Assembly: GCA_916988195.3 (NCBI GenBank)
Contig: CAKASQ030000016.1
Span: 1-62,426 of the forward strand
Length of the DNA: 62,426 nucleotides
Reading direction: 5' to 3'
Source: Oscillospiraceae bacterium
GTDB taxonomy: Bacteria; Bacillota; Clostridia; Oscillospirales; Oscillospiraceae
A model generated the notes under the pieces. That model had not been told where the DNA came from. It ran no database searches and worked only from the letters and a program-made list of their open reading frames with translations. The stretch's first letter is position 1. The number at the start of each line of letters is the position of its first letter. Below are positions 8,629 to 17,659 of the stretch, piece after piece. The position numbers and the translations under genes were made by a program.

Positions 8629-9334
8629 GGGATTCTCCTGTTTGGGGTTTGTCCGGGCGCATCGTCTCGTAACTGAGGCGGGCGGCGGACTCAGTGGGGG
8701 TGTTTTCCAGCTCGTAGACGGGAACCTCCCGCAGGAGGCGATCGACGTGAGTCAGAAGCAGGCTCATGTTCTCCGGACTAAGCCGGTGAAGCGTCTGTCC
8801 GAGCAAAAGCGGAAGTGCTTCCTCAGGCGTTAACCGCCGGATGCGGTTCCGTTCCGCTTTTTTGAGGAAACAGATACCCGCGAGCGGCCACTTTTCGTTT
8901 TTATTGATGCCGTCCTTGCCGCACCACGGCGTGCCGTAGGCATACCAGCCGGACTTTAACCTGCGAAGCGCGGGCTTGTCGTCGTTAAAGACGCTGGCCG
9001 CTTCGCCGAACGCGGACTGCCACAGGCGGGTGTGCGTCGACTTTCCCCTGCCGCACGGGCCGGAGAACAGATATGCGTTTCCGTCCATCGCGACAGCGGA
9101 GGCATGCAATACAAATCCATCATAATTCAGAAGTGCTTGATAGAACTGCCAGCCAGATTCCATGTATGGAAGCTGTTCAGGCGGTAGATCTATGTACGCA
9201 TCTGGACGATATTTCATTTCGTCTATCACAATCTGCGCGGGCTCGTCCGTTTCCACGCGATACGCCGCACAGCGGGAGGCTAAGCCTCCCGCTGCTGGGA
9301 CGTGTGTGATTAAGTCACAAATCCTGCAAAGCAA
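8615..9334 (-). CDS. HPr-kinase-like protein of RiPP clusters
   Basis: About 239 residues from a TTG at 9334. The fold is that of the HPr serine kinase C-terminal domain: a beta strand with LHASAVAM, P-loop SGPCGRGKSTHTR (near residue 92), FNDDKPAL, and TPWCGKDG. In paeninodin-type clusters such a kinase phosphorylates the precursor peptide. There is no ATG before residue 39 and no good ribosome site. The frame is closed upstream by the TAA of the 35-residue peptide, three codons before the TTG. Expression is therefore likely coupled to that peptide. Confidence 0.85.
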   Translation of the reverse strand: MLCRICDLITHVPAAGGLASRCAAYRVETDEPAQIVIDEMKYRPDAYIDLPPEQLPYMESGWQFYQALLNYDGFVLHASAVAMDGNAYLFSGPCGRGKSTHTRLWQSAFGEAASVFNDDKPALRRLKSGWYAYGTPWCGKDGINKNEKWPLAGICFLKKAERNRIRRLTPEEALPLLLGQTLHRLSPENMSLLLTHVDRLLREVPVYELENTPTESAARLSYETMRPDKPQTGESHEAE

Positions 9335-9340
9335 AGGGTA

Positions 9341-9448
9341 TTATTCCCAACCCCAGCTTCCCGCGCTCATGCCGCCGTCAGCAATATTTTCAGCTGCTTC
9401 ATAGGTTACAACTTCACAAATCGGTTTCGTGTATTCCTTCTTTTCCAT
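9341..9448 (-). CDS. Putative RiPP precursor peptide, 35 residues
   Basis: Begins at ATG 9448 after AAGGAG with a seven-base gap, and ends in TAA at 9341. The N-terminal half holds EYTKPICEV, which fits the Y-x-x-P-x-(L/C) leader motif bound by PqqD/B1-type domains in lasso-peptide precursors. The C-terminus is GGMSAGSWGWE, rich in Gly, Ser and Trp, a likely core after a GG. It sits 17 bases after the giant surface-protein gene and directly before the HPr-kinase-like and PqqD-like genes. No lasso cyclase or transglutaminase-like protease is in the window, so the final modification is unknown. Phosphorylation or nucleotidylation of the core Ser or the terminus are options. Confidence 0.75.
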   Translation of the reverse strand: MEKKEYTKPICEVVTYEAAENIADGGMSAGSWGWE

Positions 9449-9465
9449 CTCGTCAACTCCTTATA

Positions 9466-12400
9466 TCAGTCGATTGCAATACTAACTTCGCTGCCATAAG
9501 CCGCCTCGCTCGTTCCGGGCCAAGCTCTATTTGTTAAGCCCGCCTTGGCATAAAGCGTCTCACCTGAACCAAGTACGTTAACACCATTGATTGTAAGCGT
9601 AAAGAATCTTTCGCTAGGATCAACGCCTGCATTTCGCATTGCATTGAGCGTACTTGAAAGAACAGTGTTGGGCATACCAATTCTCCAGTTCTGATCCTGA
9701 GTACGAATTGCATTCCAGCTGATGATCAGATTCAACGCCATACCGTGCGCGCCAGTCGAATCATTAATCAGCAACGTGTAAGCATCAGCATTTGTAAACT
9801 TCAACTGCAATCTAGCCTTAACAGAAGTAGCGCTTTCTTTTGAAAGATTACCAGTAACGATCTGGTACTGGAAGAAACGATAACCAGTACCATCGTACAA
9901 CGGGAGATACTTCTCGTTCTTCTGGAACAGAACGTTCTTCTGTCCAACAACCAGCTTGCCAGTACCATCCGTGCTGTCGATCACGTTGCCAGTCGCGAAC
10001 AGGAACGAGGAAGTCATGGTCTTGCCGTTCAGATCAAGTGTAACGCCTGCCGGGAGCATGAAGCCGCCGTTGGTCGTGTTCTTGATGAGCTTGATCGTCT
10101 GACCTTCCGTTGCGGTAAGCGCGAGCTTGTCAGCGTAGCCGTAGCCCTTAGAAGTACCGTCTGCGTCGAGGAGTTCAGCGTCGCCTTCGACTGCCTTGAC
10201 CTCATAGAGGCCATCAGTGTTCGGCGTAGTGACCGGGACGAAGCCTTCTGCACAGAGGTCAGCGGGAACAACCGTGGAATACGAGCCGCCGGAGATTGCG
10301 ACCTTGTCGGATGCAGTGAAGGTTGCTTCACCGGGTTCCTTGTTCGACCAGTCGTAGGCCTTGACAGCTGCGTTGCCGGACTTAGCCTTGAAGGTACCTC
10401 CGGTGACCGTGATCTTATCGAGGCCCTTGTAGCCGGTACGGTTGACGATGGAGATTGCCGCGCCGTCCTGGATTGCGCCGTCGTTCTCGGTCTTGGGAAC
10501 CGGGTCGCCGGTGACTTCGATCTTGGTGTCAGCGCCCGAGATGTCCAAGCTGCCGGAGCAGACCTGAACGCCCAAGGTCATGGCCGTGATCTTGGAGTTG
10601 TCGATCGTCAGCTTGCCGGAGGACGGGAAGTAGATGCCGAAACCGTTCGGAACGTTGAGCGTGGAATCCTTGAGCGTCACGGAAACGCTCTCGTTGCCGC
10701 CGTTCGTCTCGATGCCGCTGTGGCCGTTCGCGGTCGCCACAACATTTTCGAACACGAGGCCGGAGTTGGGGTACTTGATCGTGCCGCCCATCGCCGTCGG
10801 GATAAGGCCGATCATCGAGCTGCTGACAACCGTACCGTTCTTGACTGTCAGCGTAGCATTCGGATGGTTGACTTCGAACGCCGCGCTGTTCGTATCCGTG
10901 CCGGTATACGTCCAAGTGTGGTTGTTCAGATCAACCGTTCTGTTGATGCTACCGGAATTAAAGCTTGAGCCCGTGGTGTAATCACGCAGCAGAACGATTG
11001 CTTTGCCGCTCGTGGTCTGTGCCTTAAAGGCCTCCTCCATGGTGTAGTAGGACGTATCGCCAACCTTTGCAAGGTACGCCTTTTCTACGCCGTACGTGCC
11101 GTCGCTATTCGTGGTAACGGAAGAGCCCTCGACAACATATTTCGTCGGGTCTTTGCTAAACGTACCGCCAGTAACGCCAATGGTTGCCTTTACAGGGTCC
11201 TGAAGAGGAACCAGCCCATTGTTGTACGAGTAAGTACCCAGCGTGCCGGTGACTGTGCCGCCGGTGATAGAGACGCGAGCCTGCTTGCCTTCAGCTTTGT
11301 CATAGGTGATGGAAGCAACGTCGCCGTTGACTGTGCCGCCGCTGATTTCGAGCTCGCTGAATGCTTTTCCACCACTATAGACCCAAGACGAAACCGTACC
11401 ATTGACTGTGCCGCCTTTGATCGTAGTGCGGAACCAGTTTTCAATTGCGTAGCTGTTTTCAGAAGTAATCGTGCCGCCGTTCAGGAAGAGATCACCACGG
11501 TCAACCTTGATCGCAATGAATTTGTTCTGCTTGAAGTTGCCGCCATTGATTCTCAGACCGGGATACTTCGTGACAGAATCGTCGCCAACGCGGACGAGGG
11601 ATGCGCCCTTGCCAGCATCGTTGCCGCTGTTGTTGATCACGTTGCCGCTCTCAAACGTCAGCCAGCCGTCGCCCTGAACGTCGATGACATAGTGGGAGGA
11701 AACGCCGGAGTTCTCCGCGGTATCCTCGCGCTTGATCGTACCGGTCTGCTCTGCGCTGGAGTCCATGACAGTCACCCTAGCCGTGACAGTCAGCGCGGGC
11801 TTGCGTTCGCCGGTACTGCCATTGAGCGTATGGCCGTTCAGATCGAGCGTCAGATAAGGTGTCTTCATGGTGACATTTTCTGTCGTGTCCGCAATCAGCT
11901 TAACAGTCTGGTTTTTGCTTGCCGCGTCGATGGCTGCCTGGAGGGTCTCATACTGCTTGCCGTTGACTTCGGCAACGTAAGTGCCTTCCTTGACACCGTA
12001 AGTGCCGTCGCCCTTATCCGCGGGGATGTAGCCTTCTGCACAGTACTTGGGAAGAACCGCGCTGCTGAATGTGCCGCCGGAGACAGCCAGCGTGCCGGTA
12101 TACTTCCCGCTATCATAGGTATCCTGAATCAGTCCCTGCGTTTCGGTGTACTTAAACGTACCGCCGGAGATGGTCATTTTACCAATTGCGTGGTCACTCC
12201 ACGCTACGCTGAACAGAAGCGTCGAGTTCACACCACTGGCCAGTTCGAATGTACCGCCTGTGATGCTTGCCTCATTCCAGTTCATGACAACGCATTGCGT
12301 GGCGTTGGTGAACGAACCGCCGTTGATCGTCAGCTTGCCGAACTCGTCATTCTTGATGGTGTTGATGCCGCCGGAGAACAGGCCGCCCTCGATAGTCAGC

Positions 12401-15400
12401 GTAGTGTCCTCCACCGCCTTGTTGCCATTGCAGATCATGCTGGAGAAATGGCCGACATTGGTGACCGTAACGCCATCTTTGATCGTAAGGCTGCCGCCCT
12501 TGTCGTTCAGGATGGTGTAGAAGCTGTTGCCGCCACCGCTATCCTTATTGTTTTCAGGGTTCTCCAGGCTGCGGGTGTAAGTGCCGCCCGCAAGCGTCAT
12601 GGTGCCGTAGTTGACAATCGCCGCTCTTGCATTTGTCACGTTGTCGACCTTGCCCGTCTTAGCCTCGGAGCCGTCCGTGATGGTCAGCGTGCCGTTGTTG
12701 ATGATCGTGTGATCGTCCTTATTCGTCAGCGTGAAGCCGTTCAGATCGAGCGTCAGATTTTTCTTGCTGCTCGGAATCGTGACACTTTCCTTCACGTCTG
12801 CCAGCAAGGTAATGGTCTTGCTGTTTGCGGCCAGTCTGATTGCATCTGCAAGGGTCTCATAATTCGTGCTGCCAATCTTGGCAACATACTTGCCTACCTT
12901 GACGCCGTACGTGCCGTCGGCGTTCTTGGTCGGAATAAAGCCATCAGCGCAGTAGCCCTCGGGGATGCTCTTGTTGAACGTGCCGCCGGAGACTTCAAAG
13001 TTATCGCTCGTTGCTTTGCCTACACCGCAGAAAATATTCGAGGTAGATTCAGACAGATTGTTGGTAAACGTACCACCTGTAACCTTGGTAAAAGCAGTGT
13101 AACCCTCTACAACGCCAGTCAAAATAACTTGCGGATGATTCCACCTTCCGGTCGTCGTTAAACTCTGAATAAACTCGCCGCCCGTGATAGTCGTATCACC
13201 GTAGGCGTAAATGACGCCAGTATATCCACTTGTTGCATAGTCCAGCGTGAACTTACCACCGTTAATGGTGAGTTTGGAGCCTTCCTCGCTCTTAACGACG
13301 TTGAGGCCGCCGGTGTACGTGCCGCTTTCGATGGTCAGCGTGCCCCAGTTGTCAACCATGGAAGAACCAGTGTTGCCAGCGGTTGCAGTCACGTCAACGA
13401 GCGTGAGGTTTGCAGTGGAATTGACCGCAGTACCAACAGCGATGTTGTAGTATTTCGCGCCGCCGACAACAGAACCGTTCTTGACCGTGGCCGTCGCGCC
13501 ATTGGCAATTGTGATGGTTGCCTTGCCTGCGCCGGTGTTCGTCAGCGTCTTGCCGCCGAGGTCGAGGGTGATGTTCTTGTCGATCGTCACATCCTCGGTC
13601 AGGTCCTTCAACAGTCTGACAGTCTGACCTTCGATTGCCGCATTGAAAGCCTCATCCAGCGTTGCAAACGCCTTGACGGAGTTGCCGTCCGCGTCGAGAA
13701 CCTGTGCAGCCATGCCGGCCTTTGCGGTAAAGCTGCCGTTTTCGTCGTAATCGACGCCAACGCCTTCCGCGACGAAGCTGGTTCCCTTGCCCTCAGCCGC
13801 ATTATTGCACGGATCAAAGCCGGTAAACGTGCCGCCGTTGACAATGATCTTTGCGCTGCCGTCCTTGAAAGCCGCATCCTTGCAGTTCAGCGTCCAAGCA
13901 GGCGTGCCGCTCGTGAAGGAGCCGCTGTTAATGATGATCGTACCCTTGGAGGTATAGATCATATCCATCTGCTTGTCGTCTGTGTGGGCGATATCCTGGG
14001 TTACAGTAAGGCCCTCGAGTGTAAGCTCGCAGTTTTCTGCACAAGCCCAAACGGCCATTGCGTACTTGCCTGCGCTGCCGCTTTGCTCCACAGCAACAAC
14101 ATTGCCGTTCTTGATGAGAACCTTAGCGTCTGCACCGTCAATCTGGAACACGCCGTCATAGCCGCTGCCAGTGACAGTCTTGCCATTCAGATCGATTGTC
14201 AGGTTCTTGCTGACAACATACGTCCTCTCGGGCGTATTCACATCCGCAATCAGCGTTACGGTCTGGCCAGCTTCTGCCTTGGCGATTGCCTCTTCAAGTG
14301 TCGCATACTCGGTCTCGCCGACCTTTGCAACGTTCTTGACCGCAGGAACCGGCTCGGTCTTCAACGTGATCGGGTTCTCCGTCTTCCACTCGAGCGCGTC
14401 GGTAACCGTAATCTCGTTGCCACTCAGGTCTTTGACAGTCGAGCCAACAGGCAGAGAAGTCTGGTTCTCATTTAACGTGTAGAGCGCAGCTGTAGTGCCA
14501 ATCTTCTCGTTGGTACCAAGAATAAGGTTGAACGCATTCTCATTTGTATGCGAACCGAAGTACATACCAACGTTTTTAACCTTGGTATCGCCTTCCTGCG
14601 CAGAGATATTAAACGTGTTGCCGTCCACAGTGATCGTTGAAGTGACGTCCCACTGGGAGATGTACTCAAACTTCACCGGACGCGTGCTGGTGACCTTGTT
14701 GTTCGTGAAGTTGATCTTCGTCAGGGAACGGAAGTCCTCGCCCTGACCCTTGTTGTCGCTCGGAATCCAGTTGCCGTAGGCCGGACGGATCCAGGTCGGG
14801 TTGGAGCTGTTCGCGTCCGTGGTGTTCGTGAAGTTCGTGAACGTGCAGCCGTTGAACGTCAGAGTCTGCGCGGCAGTCGCGCCGACGATGATGCCGTTGA
14901 ACGTGCAGTTGTCGAACTTCAGCTCGCCCAGCTGGCTCCACGGGGAGGTGTAAAGCTGGTAGTTGAAGCACATGACGTTATTGAACGTAATACCCTTAAA
15001 GGTAACGTTCGTGTAGGCCGGAACAGCCAGCAGGAGGCTCGTGCCGATGTTGTCGATCGACGTATAGCCCGTCACGCCGCTGGTGATCGAGCTGCCGACG
15101 AAGACAATGTTCTTGCCGTTCGCGCCGTCGTTATTCGTACCCAGATAGCCGTTCGAATTGTAGCCGTTCAGAACGTTGCGGTCTTCGGTCTGACCCGTCG
15201 TGTCGTCTCTCTTACCGTTGCCGAGAACGCCATCCTTGTCGTAGCTGTAGTCGCCAACGGAGACGTACATCGTGCCGCCCAGAGCGTCCTGCGCCGCAAT
15301 GTACTCCGCACGGGTCATCGCGCCGAGCTCAGCCAGCGTGTAAGCGTTCTCCGCAGAGCTGCCCTTGATCCCGGTCGAGCCGCCAATCAGGTCTTCCATT

Positions 15401-17496
15401 TTGGAAACCGTCAGCGTTTCGCCCGCCGTAAGAGCTTTTTCACCCTTCAGCGCATTGTCCGTCGTGCCGTCATCTTTATAATAGCCGGGCTGCTGCGCTT
15501 GAATGTTCGCTTCGGTATTCGTAACGGTCAGGCTCACGTCGTTGGACTTCTGGCCCGTACGGCCATCACCAATGAGGATGTCGCCGTTCACGCCAACAGT
15601 ACCGGCGAACGTGCAGGTATCGGCCGTTGCGCTCTGCGTGCCGCTGCCGCTGTTGACAAAGCGGACAGGTGCCGCGAACTGCTTCCAAACACCATCATCG
15701 CCGCAGCGTGTAAACGTGCAGTTCGAGACAGTCACGGTCTGCGCGCCGCCGGCCTTGTGGTTAAAGTTCACAGGAACCTGTGCGTCCGTGAACGAGCAGT
15801 TGGCAATATTGATATCGCCGTCCGCGTTGGAGTAGACGGAGGTTGCCTTGGTTCCAAAGTCGCAGCCGCTCAGGGTGATGTTGTTCACGCCCGTCGTGCC
15901 GCTGATGTAAACGCGCTGAACCGTAATACCCTGAACGGTATCGCAGTCGGTCAGGTTCACGTTCACGGTGTTGTTCGTGTTTCTCTGACCCCAAACACCG
16001 AGGTTATCCAGCTCATAAGCGGTGATGGTGATATCCTTATCCAGCGTTACACCATCGGTCGCCTGCTTGCCGGTTTCGCGGCTAAACTGGAAAGTATCAA
16101 CCTCGAGGTCGCACTCGCCGGCGGAGATGTACGCCTTGTTGCCGTAGATGGTGATGTTGTCAGCAACATGGCCGTGCGTCATCGTGCCCACGTCCGCGCC
16201 CGGACGGCAGATGATCGTGATATAATCCGCTTTGGCCTTGTAAGCCGCTGTCAGAGCCGCCGCCAGAGTATCCGCATAGCCGCTCTGCGTGCCAGCTGCC
16301 CAGTAGACGGGCGTATTCGCATCCCACTTGGTGTCATCAAGGAGCGTCAGCGTGTGGTTGGCGCTGTCCAGAGCAGCAAATGCCTCTTCCAGCGTATCAT
16401 ACGTCACACCGCCAACCGTTGCCACGCCCTCGCTCTTCGGCGCGAAGACCGTTTCGCCCGCAACAGTAACCGTGGTGTTCTTGTTCGTGTCTGCGGTCTG
16501 CTTCTTATCATTCCAGAGGGTGTTGCCGCTCTTGCTGCCCTCTGCAAAGCCATCAGCAGTCGTATTTGCATCAACCGTGATCGTTGCGCCTTCCGTCATC
16601 AGGGATGTATCGATCTCGATAGCCGCCTTGCCTTCGACGGGTGCAGAAGCGTTAAACGTCGTGTCATTGACGTTCAGGTCAGTCTTTGCGTTCGCGCCCT
16701 CATTATAAACGAGGACAGACTTGCCGACGCAATTGAAGGTGCAGCTGTTGAACGCAACATTCTTCGCGCCGTAAGTCCAGACGTTGTAAGCGTCCGCACT
16801 CGTCTGATTGAACGTGCAGTTATTGAACGTCTCGTTTGTGGCATACAGGAAAACCATACCATTGATTACGCAGTTGTTATAGACCAGCGTGTCGGTATGC
16901 TGCAAGCCAATGTAGTTGCCGTTCGTCTTATAATCGAACGTAACGCCTTCGAAGGTGATCTTCGCGCCGTGCAGAGCAACTGCGGCGGACATGTCAAATC
17001 TAACCGTCTCGCCATCAGCGGCCTTGATCGTGAAGGCCTTATTCATGTAGGTCAGGCTGCCGTTGAGCGTGTACTCGCCAGCGCTGACAACAATGATATC
17101 GTTGTCCTGAGCCGCCTGAATTGCAGCGTCGAGTGACTCGTAGCCCGTCTCGCCGATAGAAGCGACAGAGTTCGCTCCTCCGACGACGGCCTGCTCGCCC
17201 ACGCCTTCCTGCGTGTCAACCTCTTCATCAGAGGTTGTTTTCTTTTCTTCGGGGATTGTTTCCTCTCCCGTGGGGACGTCCTCTTTGTTCGTTACCTTGG
17301 AAGACTCGTCTTCAGATGCGCCCGAAGACTGTCCCTCGCCGGAACCGCCCTCAGACGTACCATTTGCGGCGCTTTCCCCGACGTTACTGGTATTCTGGTC
17401 GACCTCGCCTGCGAACGCCGTTGTCGTCAGCAGACCGAAGATCATACTCAGAGCCAGCAGCATCGCAAGAATACGCCGCGAACGCATGTGTCTCAT
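9466..17496 (-). CDS. Giant secreted beta-helix surface protein, 2676 residues
   Basis: Signal peptide (to about residue 29, TAFAGE), then an acidic Ser/Glu/Gly-rich linker (30-110), then about eight repeated modules. Each starts with a pattern like VAxxGxTxYxTLxEAixAA, goes on to a xTVxLlxD strand, and has LDLNGxT followed by right-handed beta-helix rungs (NGGTF, ISGGTF, INNGS). This is the pectin-lyase-like fold of adhesins and glycan-binding surface proteins. The last 200 or so residues form a different domain with no SLH repeat and no sorting motif, so anchoring is unclear. A promoter at 17610-17638 and a GAGGG site precede the start. It heads the transcript that contains the peptide. Confidence 0.85.
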   Translation of the reverse strand: MRHMRSRRILAMLLALSMIFGLLTTTAFAGEVDQNTSNVGESAANGTSEGGSGEGQSSGASEDESSKVTNKEDVPTGEETIPEEKKTTSDEEVDTQEGVGEQAVVGGANSVASIGETGYESLDAAIQAAQDNDIIVVSAGEYTLNGSLTYMNKAFTIKAADGETVRFDMSAAVALHGAKITFEGVTFDYKTNGNYIGLQHTDTLVYNNCVINGMVFLYATNETFNNCTFNQTSADAYNVWTYGAKNVAFNSCTFNCVGKSVLVYNEGANAKTDLNVNDTTFNASAPVEGKAAIEIDTSLMTEGATITVDANTTADGFAEGSKSGNTLWNDKKQTADTNKNTTVTVAGETVFAPKSEGVATVGGVTYDTLEEAFAALDSANHTLTLLDDTKWDANTPVYWAAGTQSGYADTLAAALTAAYKAKADYITIICRPGADVGTMTHGHVADNITIYGNKAYISAGECDLEVDTFQFSRETGKQATDGVTLDKDITITAYELDNLGVWGQRNTNNTVNVNLTDCDTVQGITVQRVYISGTTGVNNITLSGCDFGTKATSVYSNADGDINIANCSFTDAQVPVNFNHKAGGAQTVTVSNCTFTRCGDDGVWKQFAAPVRFVNSGSGTQSATADTCTFAGTVGVNGDILIGDGRTGQKSNDVSLTVTNTEANIQAQQPGYYKDDGTTDNALKGEKALTAGETLTVSKMEDLIGGSTGIKGSSAENAYTLAELGAMTRAEYIAAQDALGGTMYVSVGDYSYDKDGVLGNGKRDDTTGQTEDRNVLNGYNSNGYLGTNNDGANGKNIVFVGSSITSGVTGYTSIDNIGTSLLLAVPAYTNVTFKGITFNNVMCFNYQLYTSPWSQLGELKFDNCTFNGIIVGATAAQTLTFNGCTFTNFTNTTDANSSNPTWIRPAYGNWIPSDNKGQGEDFRSLTKINFTNNKVTSTRPVKFEYISQWDVTSTITVDGNTFNISAQEGDTKVKNVGMYFGSHTNENAFNLILGTNEKIGTTAALYTLNENQTSLPVGSTVKDLSGNEITVTDALEWKTENPITLKTEPVPAVKNVAKVGETEYATLEEAIAKAEAGQTVTLIADVNTPERTYVVSKNLTIDLNGKTVTGSGYDGVFQIDGADAKVLIKNGNVVAVEQSGSAGKYAMAVWACAENCELTLEGLTVTQDIAHTDDKQMDMIYTSKGTIIINSGSFTSGTPAWTLNCKDAAFKDGSAKIIVNGGTFTGFDPCNNAAEGKGTSFVAEGVGVDYDENGSFTAKAGMAAQVLDADGNSVKAFATLDEAFNAAIEGQTVRLLKDLTEDVTIDKNITLDLGGKTLTNTGAGKATITIANGATATVKNGSVVGGAKYYNIAVGTAVNSTANLTLVDVTATAGNTGSSMVDNWGTLTIESGTYTGGLNVVKSEEGSKLTINGGKFTLDYATSGYTGVIYAYGDTTITGGEFIQSLTTTGRWNHPQVILTGVVEGYTAFTKVTGGTFTNNLSESTSNIFCGVGKATSDNFEVSGGTFNKSIPEGYCADGFIPTKNADGTYGVKVGKYVAKIGSTNYETLADAIRLAANSKTITLLADVKESVTIPSSKKNLTLDLNGFTLTNKDDHTIINNGTLTITDGSEAKTGKVDNVTNARAAIVNYGTMTLAGGTYTRSLENPENNKDSGGGNSFYTILNDKGGSLTIKDGVTVTNVGHFSSMICNGNKAVEDTTLTIEGGLFSGGINTIKNDEFGKLTINGGSFTNATQCVVMNWNEASITGGTFELASGVNSTLLFSVAWSDHAIGKMTISGGTFKYTETQGLIQDTYDSGKYTGTLAVSGGTFSSAVLPKYCAEGYIPADKGDGTYGVKEGTYVAEVNGKQYETLQAAIDAASKNQTVKLIADTTENVTMKTPYLTLDLNGHTLNGSTGERKPALTVTARVTVMDSSAEQTGTIKREDTAENSGVSSHYVIDVQGDGWLTFESGNVINNSGNDAGKGASLVRVGDDSVTKYPGLRINGGNFKQNKFIAIKVDRGDLFLNGGTITSENSYAIENWFRTTIKGGTVNGTVSSWVYSGGKAFSELEISGGTVNGDVASITYDKAEGKQARVSITGGTVTGTLGTYSYNNGLVPLQDPVKATIGVTGGTFSKDPTKYVVEGSSVTTNSDGTYGVEKAYLAKVGDTSYYTMEEAFKAQTTSGKAIVLLRDYTTGSSFNSGSINRTVDLNNHTWTYTGTDTNSAAFEVNHPNATLTVKNGTVVSSSMIGLIPTAMGGTIKYPNSGLVFENVVATANGHSGIETNGGNESVSVTLKDSTLNVPNGFGIYFPSSGKLTIDNSKITAMTLGVQVCSGSLDISGADTKIEVTGDPVPKTENDGAIQDGAAISIVNRTGYKGLDKITVTGGTFKAKSGNAAVKAYDWSNKEPGEATFTASDKVAISGGSYSTVVPADLCAEGFVPVTTPNTDGLYEVKAVEGDAELLDADGTSKGYGYADKLALTATEGQTIKLIKNTTNGGFMLPAGVTLDLNGKTMTSSFLFATGNVIDSTDGTGKLVVGQKNVLFQKNEKYLPLYDGTGYRFFQYQIVTGNLSKESATSVKARLQLKFTNADAYTLLINDSTGAHGMALNLIISWNAIRTQDQNWRIGMPNTVLSSTLNAMRNAGVDPSERFFTLTINGVNVLGSGETLYAKAGLTNRAWPGTSEAAYGSEVSIAID

Positions 17497-17609
17497 CTGT
17501 ATTTTCCCTCACTTTCAAAATATGGCCCGAAGGTCTTTTTTGCAGCTTGTTTCCCGTCGACCGTGGAACCGTTTACAGCCGGCAAGCCCAGCAGCCACAT
17601 CTTAACACG

Positions 17610-17638
17610 ATTATAGCAATCCAATTCTTCAAATGCAA
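17610..17638 (-). promoter_or_regulatory. Promoter of the giant protein / peptide cassette
   Basis: On the minus strand TTGCAT, a 17-bp spacer and a consensus TATAAT. About 110 bases of leader separate it from the start codon at 17496. I see no known riboswitch in that leader. Confidence 0.72.
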
Positions 17639-17659
17639 CCCTGCATTATCATTTTTTTA

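Noticed and set aside
11692-17136. Long plus-strand frames opposite the 2676-residue gene
   Set aside because: They mirror the repeats of the real gene and have no start sites.
9466-17496. Tandem DNA repeats or CRISPR inside the giant gene
   Set aside because: Repetition is at the protein level, irregular in length and diverged; no equal spacers.
17497-17609. c-di-GMP or other known riboswitch in the leader of the giant gene
   Set aside because: A few short similar words (GCAAA, GGGCC) occur but the order and pairing of the class I or II aptamers are missing.
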